Shown: positions 23,969 through 35,145 of the stretch, piece by piece
Numbering within the stretch: the first letter of the stretch is position 1
Layout of the letters: each line of letters starts with the position of its first letter
NCBI GenBank assembly: GCA_024663395.1
Contig: JANFAH010000003.1
Coordinates: 992,001 to 1,056,000, forward strand
Source of the DNA: Pisolithus tinctorius
Lineage: Eukaryota > Basidiomycota > Agaricomycetes > Boletales > Pisolithaceae
Reading direction: 5' to 3'
DNA: 64,000 nt
Position numbers and translations under genes: made by a program
Notes under the pieces: generated by a model
Databases searched by the model: none
What the model was told of the DNA's origin: nothing
The model's input: the letters and a program-made list of their open reading frames with translations, nothing else

Positions 23969-26900
23969 CTGATAAATTCCGATCAAAATCGACAACGTAC
24001 TCTAGTACTTACATACAACAGCGTCATGCCAGGAACTACAGCACCATACCGTACTTATAGGTTTCTTTGCATTCTTCTAACCGTCGGATGAATTACTTGC
24101 GGTAATCCATCATTCTCCCGGCATTCAGTATGCATGTTGACAAGCGGGTTAAATATATACCCCTTTCTCTCTTCCGCCCTCCCTCCGTTTGCTAAAGCAA
24201 CAGACCGTATAATTAATACAGAAACAACGTTCGTCAGCCAACGAGGACAGGCGTTAGCCTTGTTTTAGCATAGTGATGACGTATCTGAGTTCATGTAACG
24301 CAAAATCGTCACCATGCCTATAGTCGTATTTCGACGCCCCGTGCAACGCGGCGTGAGATGCATTTTGGGTTAGCAGGAGAGTGGGGTGTGATAGGGGCGT
24401 GCATCATTCGCCATAAGTACATAAATCCATTACTCAGATCGTAATGGGATCCAATCTGCCGCAACTTGCCACTGGTCGGATCCACTCAGGACTTGTCAAA
24501 TTTGCGCCACATTTGTTATTGCGAGAGGGTGGGCAGGTTTACCCTAAAACCTCCTTTTACACTATTCTCTTGCAAGAACAAGTGCTATCGACTTCTCTAG
24601 CTTATGATCTCCACGGTACCACTATCGGAAGCCTCGAAATGCCGAGGCAACCTGATCAGGACATGCAGATGCCGCCTAAACGATGAACTGGCAGGTATAA
24701 AAGACATTTGATCAGTGCGGTGGTACCCCAGTGATCCTGCCACGGAACATGGAGGGAAGCCGTAGCATTAATTGTACCGCCCACTGCCTATTTGACGTTA
24801 CCAGTTGGAAACGAACGCTTGGTGAGGTCCTCGGATCACCGGTGCGACACGCAGCCATCCAAGGAAGAAAGGTATCGTCACGTAATGAATCACTTGCACC
24901 CAGATGTGCGCAGCCCACGTTTGAGTGCACTGCTATTAACCCCGTAGCCTTTGTTCGTAACCTACCTTCCTACTAGGGGAGAGCGGAGAAGGATCCAAAA
25001 TTAATCGCCGCTGGCCGGTAACAGCCACCAGAGCAACTGATCACCGGAGTGGGTTTCCGGTCCACAACTTTGGGGCCACGCCAGAAGCTCCAGGCGTTAC
25101 GTCGTTCTGGTTGAAGGCAATACTGATCTTCCACGATTGGAATAGTATACTCACGAGTAAGTACTTACGTGGACCCTTGGACCGTCGTTGCCCGTGGCGG
25201 AGGCACCGAACTTGACCTTAAGTTGATTGTGGCGTACCTTGCCCACACACGTAGTCTCTGATAGTATATATATGATAGGGTCATTTCCAGGTCTTGCCTT
25301 GCTGGCCCTGGTGTGGCAACTCACACTGCGTGCTGTGTCATGAGTTGCCGATTCGTATTGCGTACAAGTGATCATCCAGCGCACGTCATCGCATGCACCG
25401 TACTAGTCAGGTTCGTGCATGGGAGGGTCCGTTTTACGACAACGGCATCGGTGCGGTACTCCCCGTGACCCACGCTGTTGCTAAAATGGCACGGAGATGG
25501 GGAGGTGTAAGGTGCTATTGTAGCCAGTTCAAATCAAAGATGTCGGCATTCTACCCTTTGAGTTTCGGCCGGACTCATTTCTAGAATGGGCTTTGGATTG
25601 GCTGACCTCCCCTTGGGTCTAGCCTCTCGCTTCTGGGGACGCCAACGCAACGGTAGTAGCGCACCACCCCGATTAATTATCACTGATGCCGCGATCGAGC
25701 GGTGCATGGATCGGAGCATGATTGAGTCCATGGTAATAAGCACCAGCGACAAGCATGTGGTTGACAGTGATTTGGGAGTATCATTTTCATCGCCAGGCTG
25801 TCGTTCCTGATGTGACATTGACAGCTAACCCAGGGGGAGCTTGTCAGACTTCCACCGAGTTTATTTTGAAGGCTGAGTCTGGCTGACTGACAGGTCAGAA
25901 AATGAATGAGGGTCGGCAACTTACGGACGTGTATCTCTAACTGTCGTGCAGAGGGTGCTCCCCCTGCCTGCCAGTCAATTATTGACTGTCACTGCTGTGA
26001 ACGTGCTGTCCATGCATGGCTTTTGTCGTAATCAGTGAGGATCAGTGCCACTGGATAGGTGCCAATTAGCCTCTTGAGGGGTTGACGTCCACGCGTTCAA
26101 CAAGATGGATGTTGATAAGTTTCACAATCACGTGTTGCAGCCCTTGGGACGCAAGGCACGGCACAGTTGCGGAGAAAACAGTATGACGAGTACCCTCGGT
26201 ACGTATACGTTGGAGCATAGCACAGCTGACTCTGCAGTCGCCGAGCGGATATGTGCGTGCGACTCTACAGGATTCTGCCTTGCCGTGTACTATGGGCGTC
26301 GGGGAATATTCGGGGATATACTCTTATTCCTCGCCGGGGTTGGGATTGACCAGGTGCCCGGACAGGGTCCAGTATACATAGGGCCATGCTTGGCGCACAC
26401 CCAAGGGTCGTCCGCGGCAAAAAAATACGCTAAATGGTATGCCAAATAACCGTATCAAATGGATTATGATATTGAAGTGATTGTCTAATGACGTTTACTC
26501 CAGGTAACCCTGAGAACGTAGGCGACGTGCGTATGTACCAGGGCATGCACTCCGTCAGACATAAAAAGTATACCCGACATCACCGCATGTGGCTCCAAGA
26601 AGTGAACATTTGTTGCGAACCAGGTGCCGCCAACCATGTCCGATAGCAGAATTCAGTTGCCAACCTCTCACGCAATCAGGGACTGCGTACCACTGTGACT
26701 GCGGAGCAACAGGAACTAAAGCAAGGTCGGATTAGGGTGTGAGAGGGAAAACGATCAACACTCCCAAGGACGCAACCCGCCCGCATTTAGTTCTTTAACA
26801 ATTGGGCATCAAGCCACATCTCCAACCGCAATCTATACCCGCATTTGAATTTGAGCAGACTCATCTCTTCCTTGACTCCATCGGCGCCGAACTCGTCCCC

Positions 26901-27897
26901 GCGTTTTCACTGCAGTTCAACCTCGGGTGTTGTCGCACTGCACTGCACCCAGTGCACATCAGGGTTCCGTTAGATCGGAAGGAAGAACACATGGGTGGGA
27001 GCCGTGTGCCAAGTTAGGGATGGAGTAAAGCAGAACAGCACGGTTATACTTAGGTGTCTGTAAACGGAAGTAGTTCCGCAGATTTGGCGTTTCCAGCCCG
27101 CGGCGACACTGGTCATACACTCTAGTGGCTTCCACGGTCTATCTCGTGTAGCCTTGTAGAGCCATCTTCTCATCGCTTTGGGATGGGTCGGATCCGGAAA
27201 CGGCGAAAGCTTCCGGTTTCACCACTTCGATCGACCTGTTCACTGGCGCCAGAGTGATTGAACGGGGCGCAACCTCGGCGGCGGTATATGATTCCCTTCC
27301 GAGACCAAATCTGGGTGATGCAGCTGCTGTGGGGAACAATGTAGCCATCAACAGGGGTGACCTGTGACCGTGCTTTTATGGGCGGCTATCCTGTGATTCA
27401 TATAACATAGCTTGTCTGGATGGAGCATAAAAGCCACAGTGGGACTAGTGGGCCGGCTTTGCCCCGTTCTTTCGTGCCCAGTACGTGCCGAAGCTTAAGT
27501 CCCTGAATACCGGTATACGAACGTGGGCATTGAACGAGAACTGCGCCACATGATGTACGATGGTGATGGAAAGGCTGATGGTGGCATGCTGATTATGCTA
27601 GACTGACACGAGTTCAACTGACGAAATGGGCGTCTGGAAAACAGTTAAAACATGTTGGTGCTGGTAAGCAGGGCAAAATGGAAGTGATGAAATTTGATGG
27701 ATATGGACACACAACAAAGTGATGCAGGGTCAAGCGTTTGATAACATCTAGAATTAAATGCTCCCACCAAGATGACCACCCCATCACTGAAGTTAGATTT
27801 ACCGGAAGAGAAATATGGAGATATCACGATGGCACGTGTGATCTAGGATGAAGATGTGCAAGCAGAGCTCCAGGAGAGTCCTACCACGGAGTCGGTG
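23969..27897. other. Gene-poor island, no supportable gene
   Basis: About 3.9 kb with no frame above 114 codons that I can defend and no recognisable motifs, tRNA or repeat. Short frames at 24444-24686, 26105-26449 and 26802-27017 (plus) were examined and lack extension or family features. It may contain decayed mobile-element sequence. Confidence 0.5.
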
Positions 27898-28316
27898 TCA
27901 TTTTCCTTTCGCCGCTCGCGCAGCAGCTTCCTGTGCGGCCTTGATTTCATCGTTCTTCTGTATATCCAAATTCGTGCACGGCCAGTAGGGATCAAAAAAA
28001 ACGATCAGTCTACCAAGAGTAAAGAGGAATAGATAGAGTCTGGGCATGCCTTTTGCTTGGCCCTCAGGATCTCTGCGTCACTGTACGGAATGGGGAATGC
28101 ATTTAAATAGGGTTGATAAGGGCCGTGCGAGGGTGTGCTTACGCCTCCTTACGCTTTGCCAGAGCCGTGCTACTTTCCTTTGGCTTCGACTTGTTCATGG
28201 CGGCCTGCTTCTTGGCTGCCTTCGCTCGATCCATTTCTCTCTGGTTGCCTCCTGAAATTTTTGGCCAAATCCGTCAATGGATTCAGGAGGGACTATAGAC
28301 GAAACGTACGGGTCAT
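27898..28316 (-). CDS. SERF/4F5-family small basic protein, four exons
   Basis: A 68-residue protein of the small EDRK-rich factor (4F5) family; animal SERF and worm MOAG-4 bind nucleic acid and promote amyloid formation, and the fungal role is unknown. I rebuilt it from four exons: 28310-28316 (only 7 nt, ATGACCC), 28143-28251, 28050-28080 and 27898-27957. They total 207 nt and join without a frame break. The spliced protein starts MTRGNQREMDRAKAAKKQAA, continues MNKSKPKESSTALAKRKEAD, then AEILRAKQKK and a Lys/Ala tail (AARAAKGK). MTRGNQRE and the KSKPKESSTALAKRKEADAE block are the family signature. Introns 1 and 2 are GT-AG; intron 3 (27958-28049, 92 nt) has a GC donor. A GT donor further in would add about 13 unrelated residues and is less likely. 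Confidence 0.9.
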
Positions 28317-30734
28317 GTTAGACAGTGGGTAATGTTACAACAGCGACTACAGCGATATGGTGGGAGAAGCCCTTGTGCCAGCCTCATCGTGGAAGACGAC
28401 ACCTTCGAGCGCCCAGGCAGCCAAACATGCGCAAATACGCCTTGTTAAACCATTTTGGAAGGTGTTCTGGAAGCGCTGAGCCACGCTACTGTATACAGGA
28501 TGAGTGGAGTAATGATTAAAAGTGTCCGCCCCAACTGAGGAGGGTTGGATCCAGAGAAGCATTCCAAAGTTAGGATAGGATGTCCTATGGCCTCCGTCGA
28601 AGAGTGTTGAATTCGCGAATGCTATCACAGCAAGTTGATGTGGCTGATGTGCTTTGTCCTGTACTAATCATGTAATAGAAGGGCTGTTACTATAATATGG
28701 GCCGTTCAACACGCTATACTCATTGCAGCGATCATCCGAACGTTTCACTTCTTCCCCAGTAAGTCTCGCCCCTCGTGTAACTACTTACCGCGTCCAGCGC
28801 AGGGAAGCCACACCTTCGGAGCTACTTTTCCATTTTCTTTGTTCTCTCTCCTTTCACACATATCTATCTAACACGGATCTTCCCATGCCTCCTAAAGCAT
28901 CCACACATCACCCACGTGTATCATGCTGTGCATCCTGGAATGTTGGAGGACGGGAATGGGTAATAATATGTGTTGTGTGTGTATATGATGACGGGTCGCT
29001 GACAGAGACACAACTGGAATGATCTCACACGGATCCTTTGTCGATCAGATAACGACGTCCGATTGTCAGCACGTCCTGACTAGTGTAACAGCGTTCGGAA
29101 CGCTTTGCTCCGAAAAGGAGTGCGACGGTCTCTCTTGGAAATCATGATCAATGTGACATGTGTATATTTCTGAAACCTCCTGTACTTGGGAAGTCCTTGT
29201 GAAACGCCATCGACGTCGATCGAAAGCAGCGGCGGCAATACTTTGCAGTGCCTGCTCGTACGCCAAGCGCAGTGTGTCAAGGTAGTACATTTTAGCTCGG
29301 ATAGGGCGTTTTTGCAAATCGGACGGGATTCAATAGTTTCATACTCATCAAACGGTTTACTTGTCAACTAGAAGGTCTTTAATTTGCTTGCGATCATCAA
29401 GCCTGTCGCTTCTACTGTCAATCTGGGCTTCCGCGTCACTGGGGTTGACAACGTTGAACGTCGAACGTTGAGGGAGTGTGATCGATTACACGAGTGTTAC
29501 AGGCCTAATAATACGATCCTATTACTACTCGTAAGTATCTCAGGGGGCGAGACAAGTGTGCTTCCATATGAAATGCTTTAACCGACACCTGTCATCTGTC
29601 GGCGACCCCTGTCAAAGCTGTCAGGGAGACTCTAATTTTTTTTTTCCCGCGGAGTTGGGTTTACTAGATGGCAGGGGGCCAGGTGATGGATTTAGACCCA
29701 CAGCTTAGTAGTACTGTGACCGCCGGATGCTGTCAGATGCTGTCATGGTGCGTTTTGTTCCTCAGGGCTACGGCAGCAAGCTGGAGTCGACTAACTCCGC
29801 CATCTTTCGATCCGAGATGGAGGAATGCATTCGAATGAATAGCTGGTGTCCAGTTCGCCACCCCGCAAATTCCCCACGTCACGCGGCCGCGGGTGTGTGC
29901 GAAGTCACCACACTGGGTGACGCCTAAAATATGAGCCACATGGCCGTGTTTCTCCGTTTCCTAAACAAAGAGGTGCGGCTCGGACCGGTGGCCGTAGGGA
30001 GAACCCTGACGATCCCTCTCAATCTCCTGCGCGTCGAATCAGAGAGAGGGGATATATAAAGAGGCTCATTATCCGCGTATATTGCAACTGTGGGCGGTCG
30101 CAGCCATTGAATGATGGCATGAGGTCGTGAATGAGGGTGATCGGGTACCAGGTGCGCGCGCGATGACATCGTTTTAGCTGCGTGTCGGAGCGAGAAAAAA
30201 AGAAAATGGAAGCTGGATACATAAATGAACTCGGAATATGCAATGCGATAGCCTCATCATATCGGGGCTTTTCCAAAAGCGAAATAACGTTCCGCTGTCG
30301 CCCCATCTATCCGCTCGATTGATTACTATTAGGCGGTTGTTGGCAACAGGGACAGGGTGAAGCCTTTTGAACGGAGATCTCCCGGGTAATTGCAATATAA
30401 GGTGCCACGATAGTGCGGAGGCCGTCCGCGTGCTCCGAAGAGTCCGCGCGCGAGAGTGAAAACTGCCAATTAGTACCTGATCACGATACTGACGTAATGG
30501 ATCCAAGAACGAGAGGGTGAGCCGATGGATTGGTAACCCGCTATGCTAGATTGTCTGGAGGGTTCATCGCCTCCGAGATCTGAGATCTTCCGTAATAGTC
30601 CCGAGGTGGGCTCGGCAACGCACCTTCTGATCTCTGATCGTGCGACATCGACTGGGGAGGGGGCTTAGGACAGCTCACACACACATGCACACCCAACAAG
30701 GGTCGCTGATGTCCTTGTTTCTCTGACTCCGCAG
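28317..30734. other. Sparse region upstream of SSN6
   Basis: About 2.4 kb with one weak small-gene candidate (28885-29083). A 10-base T run lies near 29637-29646. Minus-strand frames around 29066-29367 look mildly protein-like but have no start, splice or family support. The last few hundred bases should include distal SSN6 promoter sequence; global corepressor genes often have long upstream regions. Confidence 0.45.
28885..29083 (+). CDS. Possible 50-residue two-exon protein
   Basis: A weak candidate. The ATG at 28885 reads MPPKASTHHPRVSCCASW to REW, then a 46-bp intron (28960-29005, GTAATA to TGACAG) joins to RHNWNDLTRILCRSDNDVRL and a TAG at 29081-29083. A pyrimidine-rich leader precedes the ATG. 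The exon join is clean but I recognise no family, and a chance join is quite possible. Transcript data would decide it. Confidence 0.25.
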
Positions 30735-30742
30735 TATATATA
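30735..30742 (+). promoter_or_regulatory. TATA box of SSN6
   Basis: TATATATA at 30735-30742, 62 bp upstream of the start codon at 30804, followed by a C/T-rich stretch (about 30768-30790) of the kind often seen at fungal transcription starts. Confidence 0.5.
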
Positions 30743-30803
30743 TCTCCATCCGAGAACGCTTGTCAGCTTTCTCTCCCCCCTCTCCTCGCCGTCCCCACCA
30801 ATC

Positions 30804-33800
30804 ATGTCCCACAGACGACAGCCTGATAGGGACGTCGTCCACCCCCATCCTCACGCCCTCGTCACCCACCCACCGCTGCCCCCCCCGCCCCACCTCAACG
30901 GTAACTCCACCGTTCCTCCCTCGACGCCAGGCAGCATCTCAAATGGCTCCAACCACACCAACACAGCATCGGCCCAACTTGTCTCGCCAACCGTTGTGCC
31001 CTCCACTGCCCCCCCTCCCAACGGGGTCCCGACCAGCACCATCCACAAGCTGGCCCTCGCCAACGAGCAGACCTGGTTACTAATCGGTACGGGGAAAAGC
31101 TTCTTCCTCCGAGATAAGCGGTCGTTTAAGTTATCTCTTTCTCAGGGCGCGTCGCTGAGCAAATGGGCGATCTGGAACATGCCATCACCGCATACGAAAA
31201 TGCTCTGCGGCATAACCCGCTCTCCCTTTCTGGCCTAACTCAGGTGGCGGGAATAGCTCGAATCAAGGAGAATTATCCGAAGGTATGTTTGCCAGTTCGA
31301 CCTTTTCTCTTTTTCCCCGAGGATCTCTCCAGATCTCAGATTGACACATGGCTGACATCATCCTGCCCTTTTCAGGCAATTGAGTATTTCCAGCGGGTGC
31401 TTCAATTACAGGAAGACAACGGCGAAGTATGGAGTGCATTGGGTAATCGCTCGCTTGTCACCGTATCAACACCCTGTCTAATGTCCCGATGGGGATCTAG
31501 GTCATTGCTACCTCATGCAGGATGACCTCCAGAAGGCCTACTCCGCATACCAACAAGCTCTTTATTTGCTTCCAAATCCCAAGGTACTGCCGCTCGTCAC
31601 CTGCCACATCACCACCCTCTCTCACACACTCACAGGAGGATCCAAAACTATGGTATGGAATAGGCATCCTGTACGACCGTTACGGTTCTTTGGATCATGC
31701 CGAAGAAGCCTTCGCTTCTGTTCTCAAAATGGACAAAGGTTGGCTCTTCCCCCCTCTGCCCTGGCAATTTGTTATGTACTGATGCAGAACTAGACTTCGA
31801 CAAGGCAAACGAAATCCTGTTCCGCCTCGGCATCATTTACAAGCAACAGGGAAAATACGACGATTCCCTTGGCTGCTTTGACCGTATCCTTCGCAATCCT
31901 CCCAGTCCCCTCGCCCATGCCGACATCTGGTTCCAAATTGGCCACGTTTACGAACAACAAAATGAGGTAAGAGCGCCCGCTCGCATGCCTTGTGTCGTCG
32001 ACACTCACTTCCCTTCCTCAGTATGCCCGTGCAAAGGACGCTTACGAGCGTGTAGTTGCTGATAACCCTGTGCATGCAAAGGTTCTCCAGCAGCTCGGCT
32101 GGCTCTACCACCAGGAAGGATCGTCTTTTCAGAACCAGGAACTCGCTATCCAATTCCTAACCAAGAGCCTCGAAGCAGGTTCGCCTATGACGTTGACTGG
32201 CTACGAGCTTCTACTAACTAGTATCCCAGACTCTTCGGACGCCCAGAGCTGGTATCTCCTCGGGCGAGCGTATATGGCGGGTCAGAAGTACAACAAAGCA
32301 TACGAAGCTTATCAGCAGGCTGTCTACCGGGACGGCAGGAACCCTACCTTCTGGTGCTCGATTGGCGTCCTTTACTTCCAGATCAACCAGTTCCGCGATG
32401 CCCTCGACGCATACTCACGCGCTATCCGAATCAACCCGTATATCTCTGAGGTGTGGTTTGACCTAGGAAGCCTGTACGAGAGCTGCAACAACCAGATCTC
32501 TGACGCCATCGATGCGTATGCTCGTGCCGCCGAGCTCGACCCAGGCAATCTTGTTATCTCACAACGACTGCAGTTGTTGAAGAATGCCCAAGCGACTGGT
32601 GGTCAACTGCCCGCTGCCCCCGGTCCACAGGACGTCCATCCGAATGCCTATGCCAACCCCTCCACACTTCCGCCAGGCCTGAGTGGCCCTCCGCTCCTTC
32701 TTCAATCGACTTCCACCCGCCCCCTACTTAGGTCCGACTCTAGAGGTCCAGGCAATAACGATAGCCTTCATTTGCCCCCGCCTCCTGTGCCCGTTAGCCG
32801 CGCCTCTCCTCCATTTAGGGGTCCTCCCCCTCCTGTTTCCATCGACGAATCGCGGCATCCCCCCTCTCATACCCCGCTTGCCCCTATGGACGTCGATCGT
32901 CCCCATCACCGCGACTTCTCTGGCCCCTCCCGGGATGGTGTTGGTCGTGGCCCCACTGGTCACCCATGTCTCTTGCTGCACCACCCCGTCCCGCAACAGC
33001 AGCTCCCGACAGAAGAGCTGCGATCTTCCGCCAACCAGGATCTGGCACAGCACTCAGAGTACTTCAACCGTCCACTACGTGTCCCTTCGGGATCCGCCTC
33101 GCCTGCTCCCCATCCTGCTCGCCCGCGCTCTCCTGTCTCCACCTTCCCGGCTTACCCTCCTCCGAGTCGTCAGCCAATTGGGCCGGCTCAGCCGAGCATT
33201 CCGGCTTCCCAGCGTACGCCGCCTTCGTATCCGCGTGAGCTACGAGCAGCTGATCGCGATATGGCCTGGGATCGCCGCGGTCCTCACCCGGAGCACCATC
33301 GTGACTGGGAGGATCGCGACCACCGCGGACGTTCCGAATATCCGACCCACCCTTCGCAGCAACCTTACTACGCCTCCCGCTCCCCAGGACCTCGCCGCGC
33401 CCTGAGTCCCATGGAGACGTCGCCTCGCTCTGCCCATCACTCGCGGCCTCATTGGGACTCGAAGCCCCCCGGTGGCCCGTCCCATCAACCTTTGGGTCCT
33501 CCCGAAAGCGGGCACTGGCGCTACGATCCCGCCAGATTCGACGCGCGCGAACGTCCGGTGGAGCGAGACGTGGAGTCGAGAAGGCACTCAAGTTCGGTTG
33601 TCAACTCACCAGAGGCCGTACCTCGCGTTCCGCTTCATACAAATATTCGCATGTCTGTGTCTCCAGAGCCATCATCAACCGACTCGAAGAACAGGAGGAA
33701 GCAGCCGCAACCGACGAAGGACAAGGATTCGGACACGCAAAGTATCGGTGGGTCGATCCCTAGTGATGCCCCGAAGAGGAAGAAGCGTCAGCGTCGGGCC

Positions 33801-34661
33801 AAGGATGACTCTGGCTTACCCGCTAATCTTCCTGCGTCATTCAAGGTTCCTTCATTCTCAGCGAAGGATGGACAGGACACGGCAAGTTCGAGCGGTTCTG
33901 GTAATCGTTCACTACAGCCGTCTCCGACTAGTGCCACCCCACGCCTGCCGTCCCGAGTGGTAGATGAGGATTATGATGAGGGTGTCGCTGATGCGTTGGT
34001 TAACTTGTCCCAGACCCGTCCCGCAGAGCAGTTGGCTTCCGCGCATGATAACTACAATGCGACGATGCACTCGCCGACGCTGTCTAATGCAAGTCGCCAC
34101 ACCGTCAATTCGCCACGCGATGCCGCCCCCCATCGTCGATCTACGTCGTCCTCCAACGGTCCTTCACCTGCTTCGTCTGGAGCGTCGTCCCTCAAGCGCC
34201 CGCTCAGTCCCGCGACGGAGGAAACAGATAGTAAGCGCACTCGAGTCGAGAGTGTGAAGCGGGGTAGCGGTTCGTCTTCTGGACGACACACCCCTGTTCC
34301 ATCTCGCTCGTCTCCCTCCTTCCGCATGCCGCCTGCATCACACTCGCCCGATTCTCATCCGCACAACGAGAGTGCGCTTTCTACGTTCCCGAGTCCTCCC
34401 AAGATTGCGGTACCTTTCCCTCCCCACCCGCGACCTATTGGGGCGGCGGTGATGGCCCTGCCACCCATTGCTACGCTCTCATCTTCATCGACGCCCTCGC
34501 CAACGGATGACAGGATGGCGGTTGATCGTCGCTCCATCACGCCTCCATCGAGAGGCAAGCTGTCGGAAGTGATGAACCCCGCTGCTGATTCGCCTGGTGC
34601 TCGACCCGTTGCATCTTCACCCCGCGCCCATGAGAAGAAAGATTCACCGTCCTCCACTTGA
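30804..34661 (+). CDS. SSN6: Ssn6/Cyc8 TPR transcriptional corepressor
   Basis: Partner of Tup1 in the general repressor complex, brought to promoters by DNA-binding proteins. The start at 30804 (MSHRRQPDRDVVHPHPH) precedes a Pro-rich leader. From LANEQTWLLIG onward there are about ten TPR repeats, e.g. GDLEHAITAYENALRHNP, AIEYFQRVLQLQEDNGEVW, YGIGILYDRYGSLDHAEEAF and AYEAYQQAVYRDGRNPTFWC. These run to AAELDPGNLVISQRLQLL near 32580. The TPR part is split by several short introns. The remaining about 690 residues lie in one exon and are disordered, rich in Pro, Ser, Arg and His, as in other fungal Ssn6 proteins. A Lys/Arg-rich nuclear signal (KRKKRQRR) occurs at about 33772-33795. It stops at 34659-34661. 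Confidence 0.95.
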
Positions 34662-35145
34662 GCATGATAAATATGTCATTATAACATCCTTTGGCTTCGT
34701 TCGATATCTAACGTGTTCACGACTTCGCTCATGTCCCAAGAGTGTTTTATTCTACAGCTTGCCTTTCTATCTATCCGCATAAGAACGCACCGCATGTATA
34801 TGTATCTCCATCCATAAGAATTATAGATATCCACACATTGTTCTCCGTTCCTCCTTGTTCCATCATAGTTCGTTTTATTCATCTGTTAGGATGACTGCAC
34901 ACGGTCCGGATGCTGCGTGCATGTTCCCACGCTTGCCAACGAGTCTGATTACAACTACCAGGCTTCTCAGGCTAGTTTCTGACAGCTCGACACTACTTCT
35001 CTGAACCGCGACAAACTCAAAGTCAACCGACTCGCTGCCGTGCGAAATTGATACGGGTCGCGCTTTCTTCACTAAGCTCTCCAAGGAAATCTGATTGTTC
35101 GATGTGCTAGCGGATCGACGAGCACGAATACCACCACGGGTCGAA
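34662..35145. other. Intergenic between SSN6 and Erf4-like gene
   Basis: 484 bp between two plus-strand genes. The first 200 bp are AT-rich, as expected for the SSN6 3' region. No frame here is supportable; the minus-strand frame 34875-35189 is not accepted. Confidence 0.5.

Noticed and set aside
29066..29367. Two overlapping minus-strand frames containing YYLDTLRLAYEQALQSIAAA
   Set aside because: The helical-looking piece is bounded by stops with no acceptor or donor that extends it; kept only as a possible relic.
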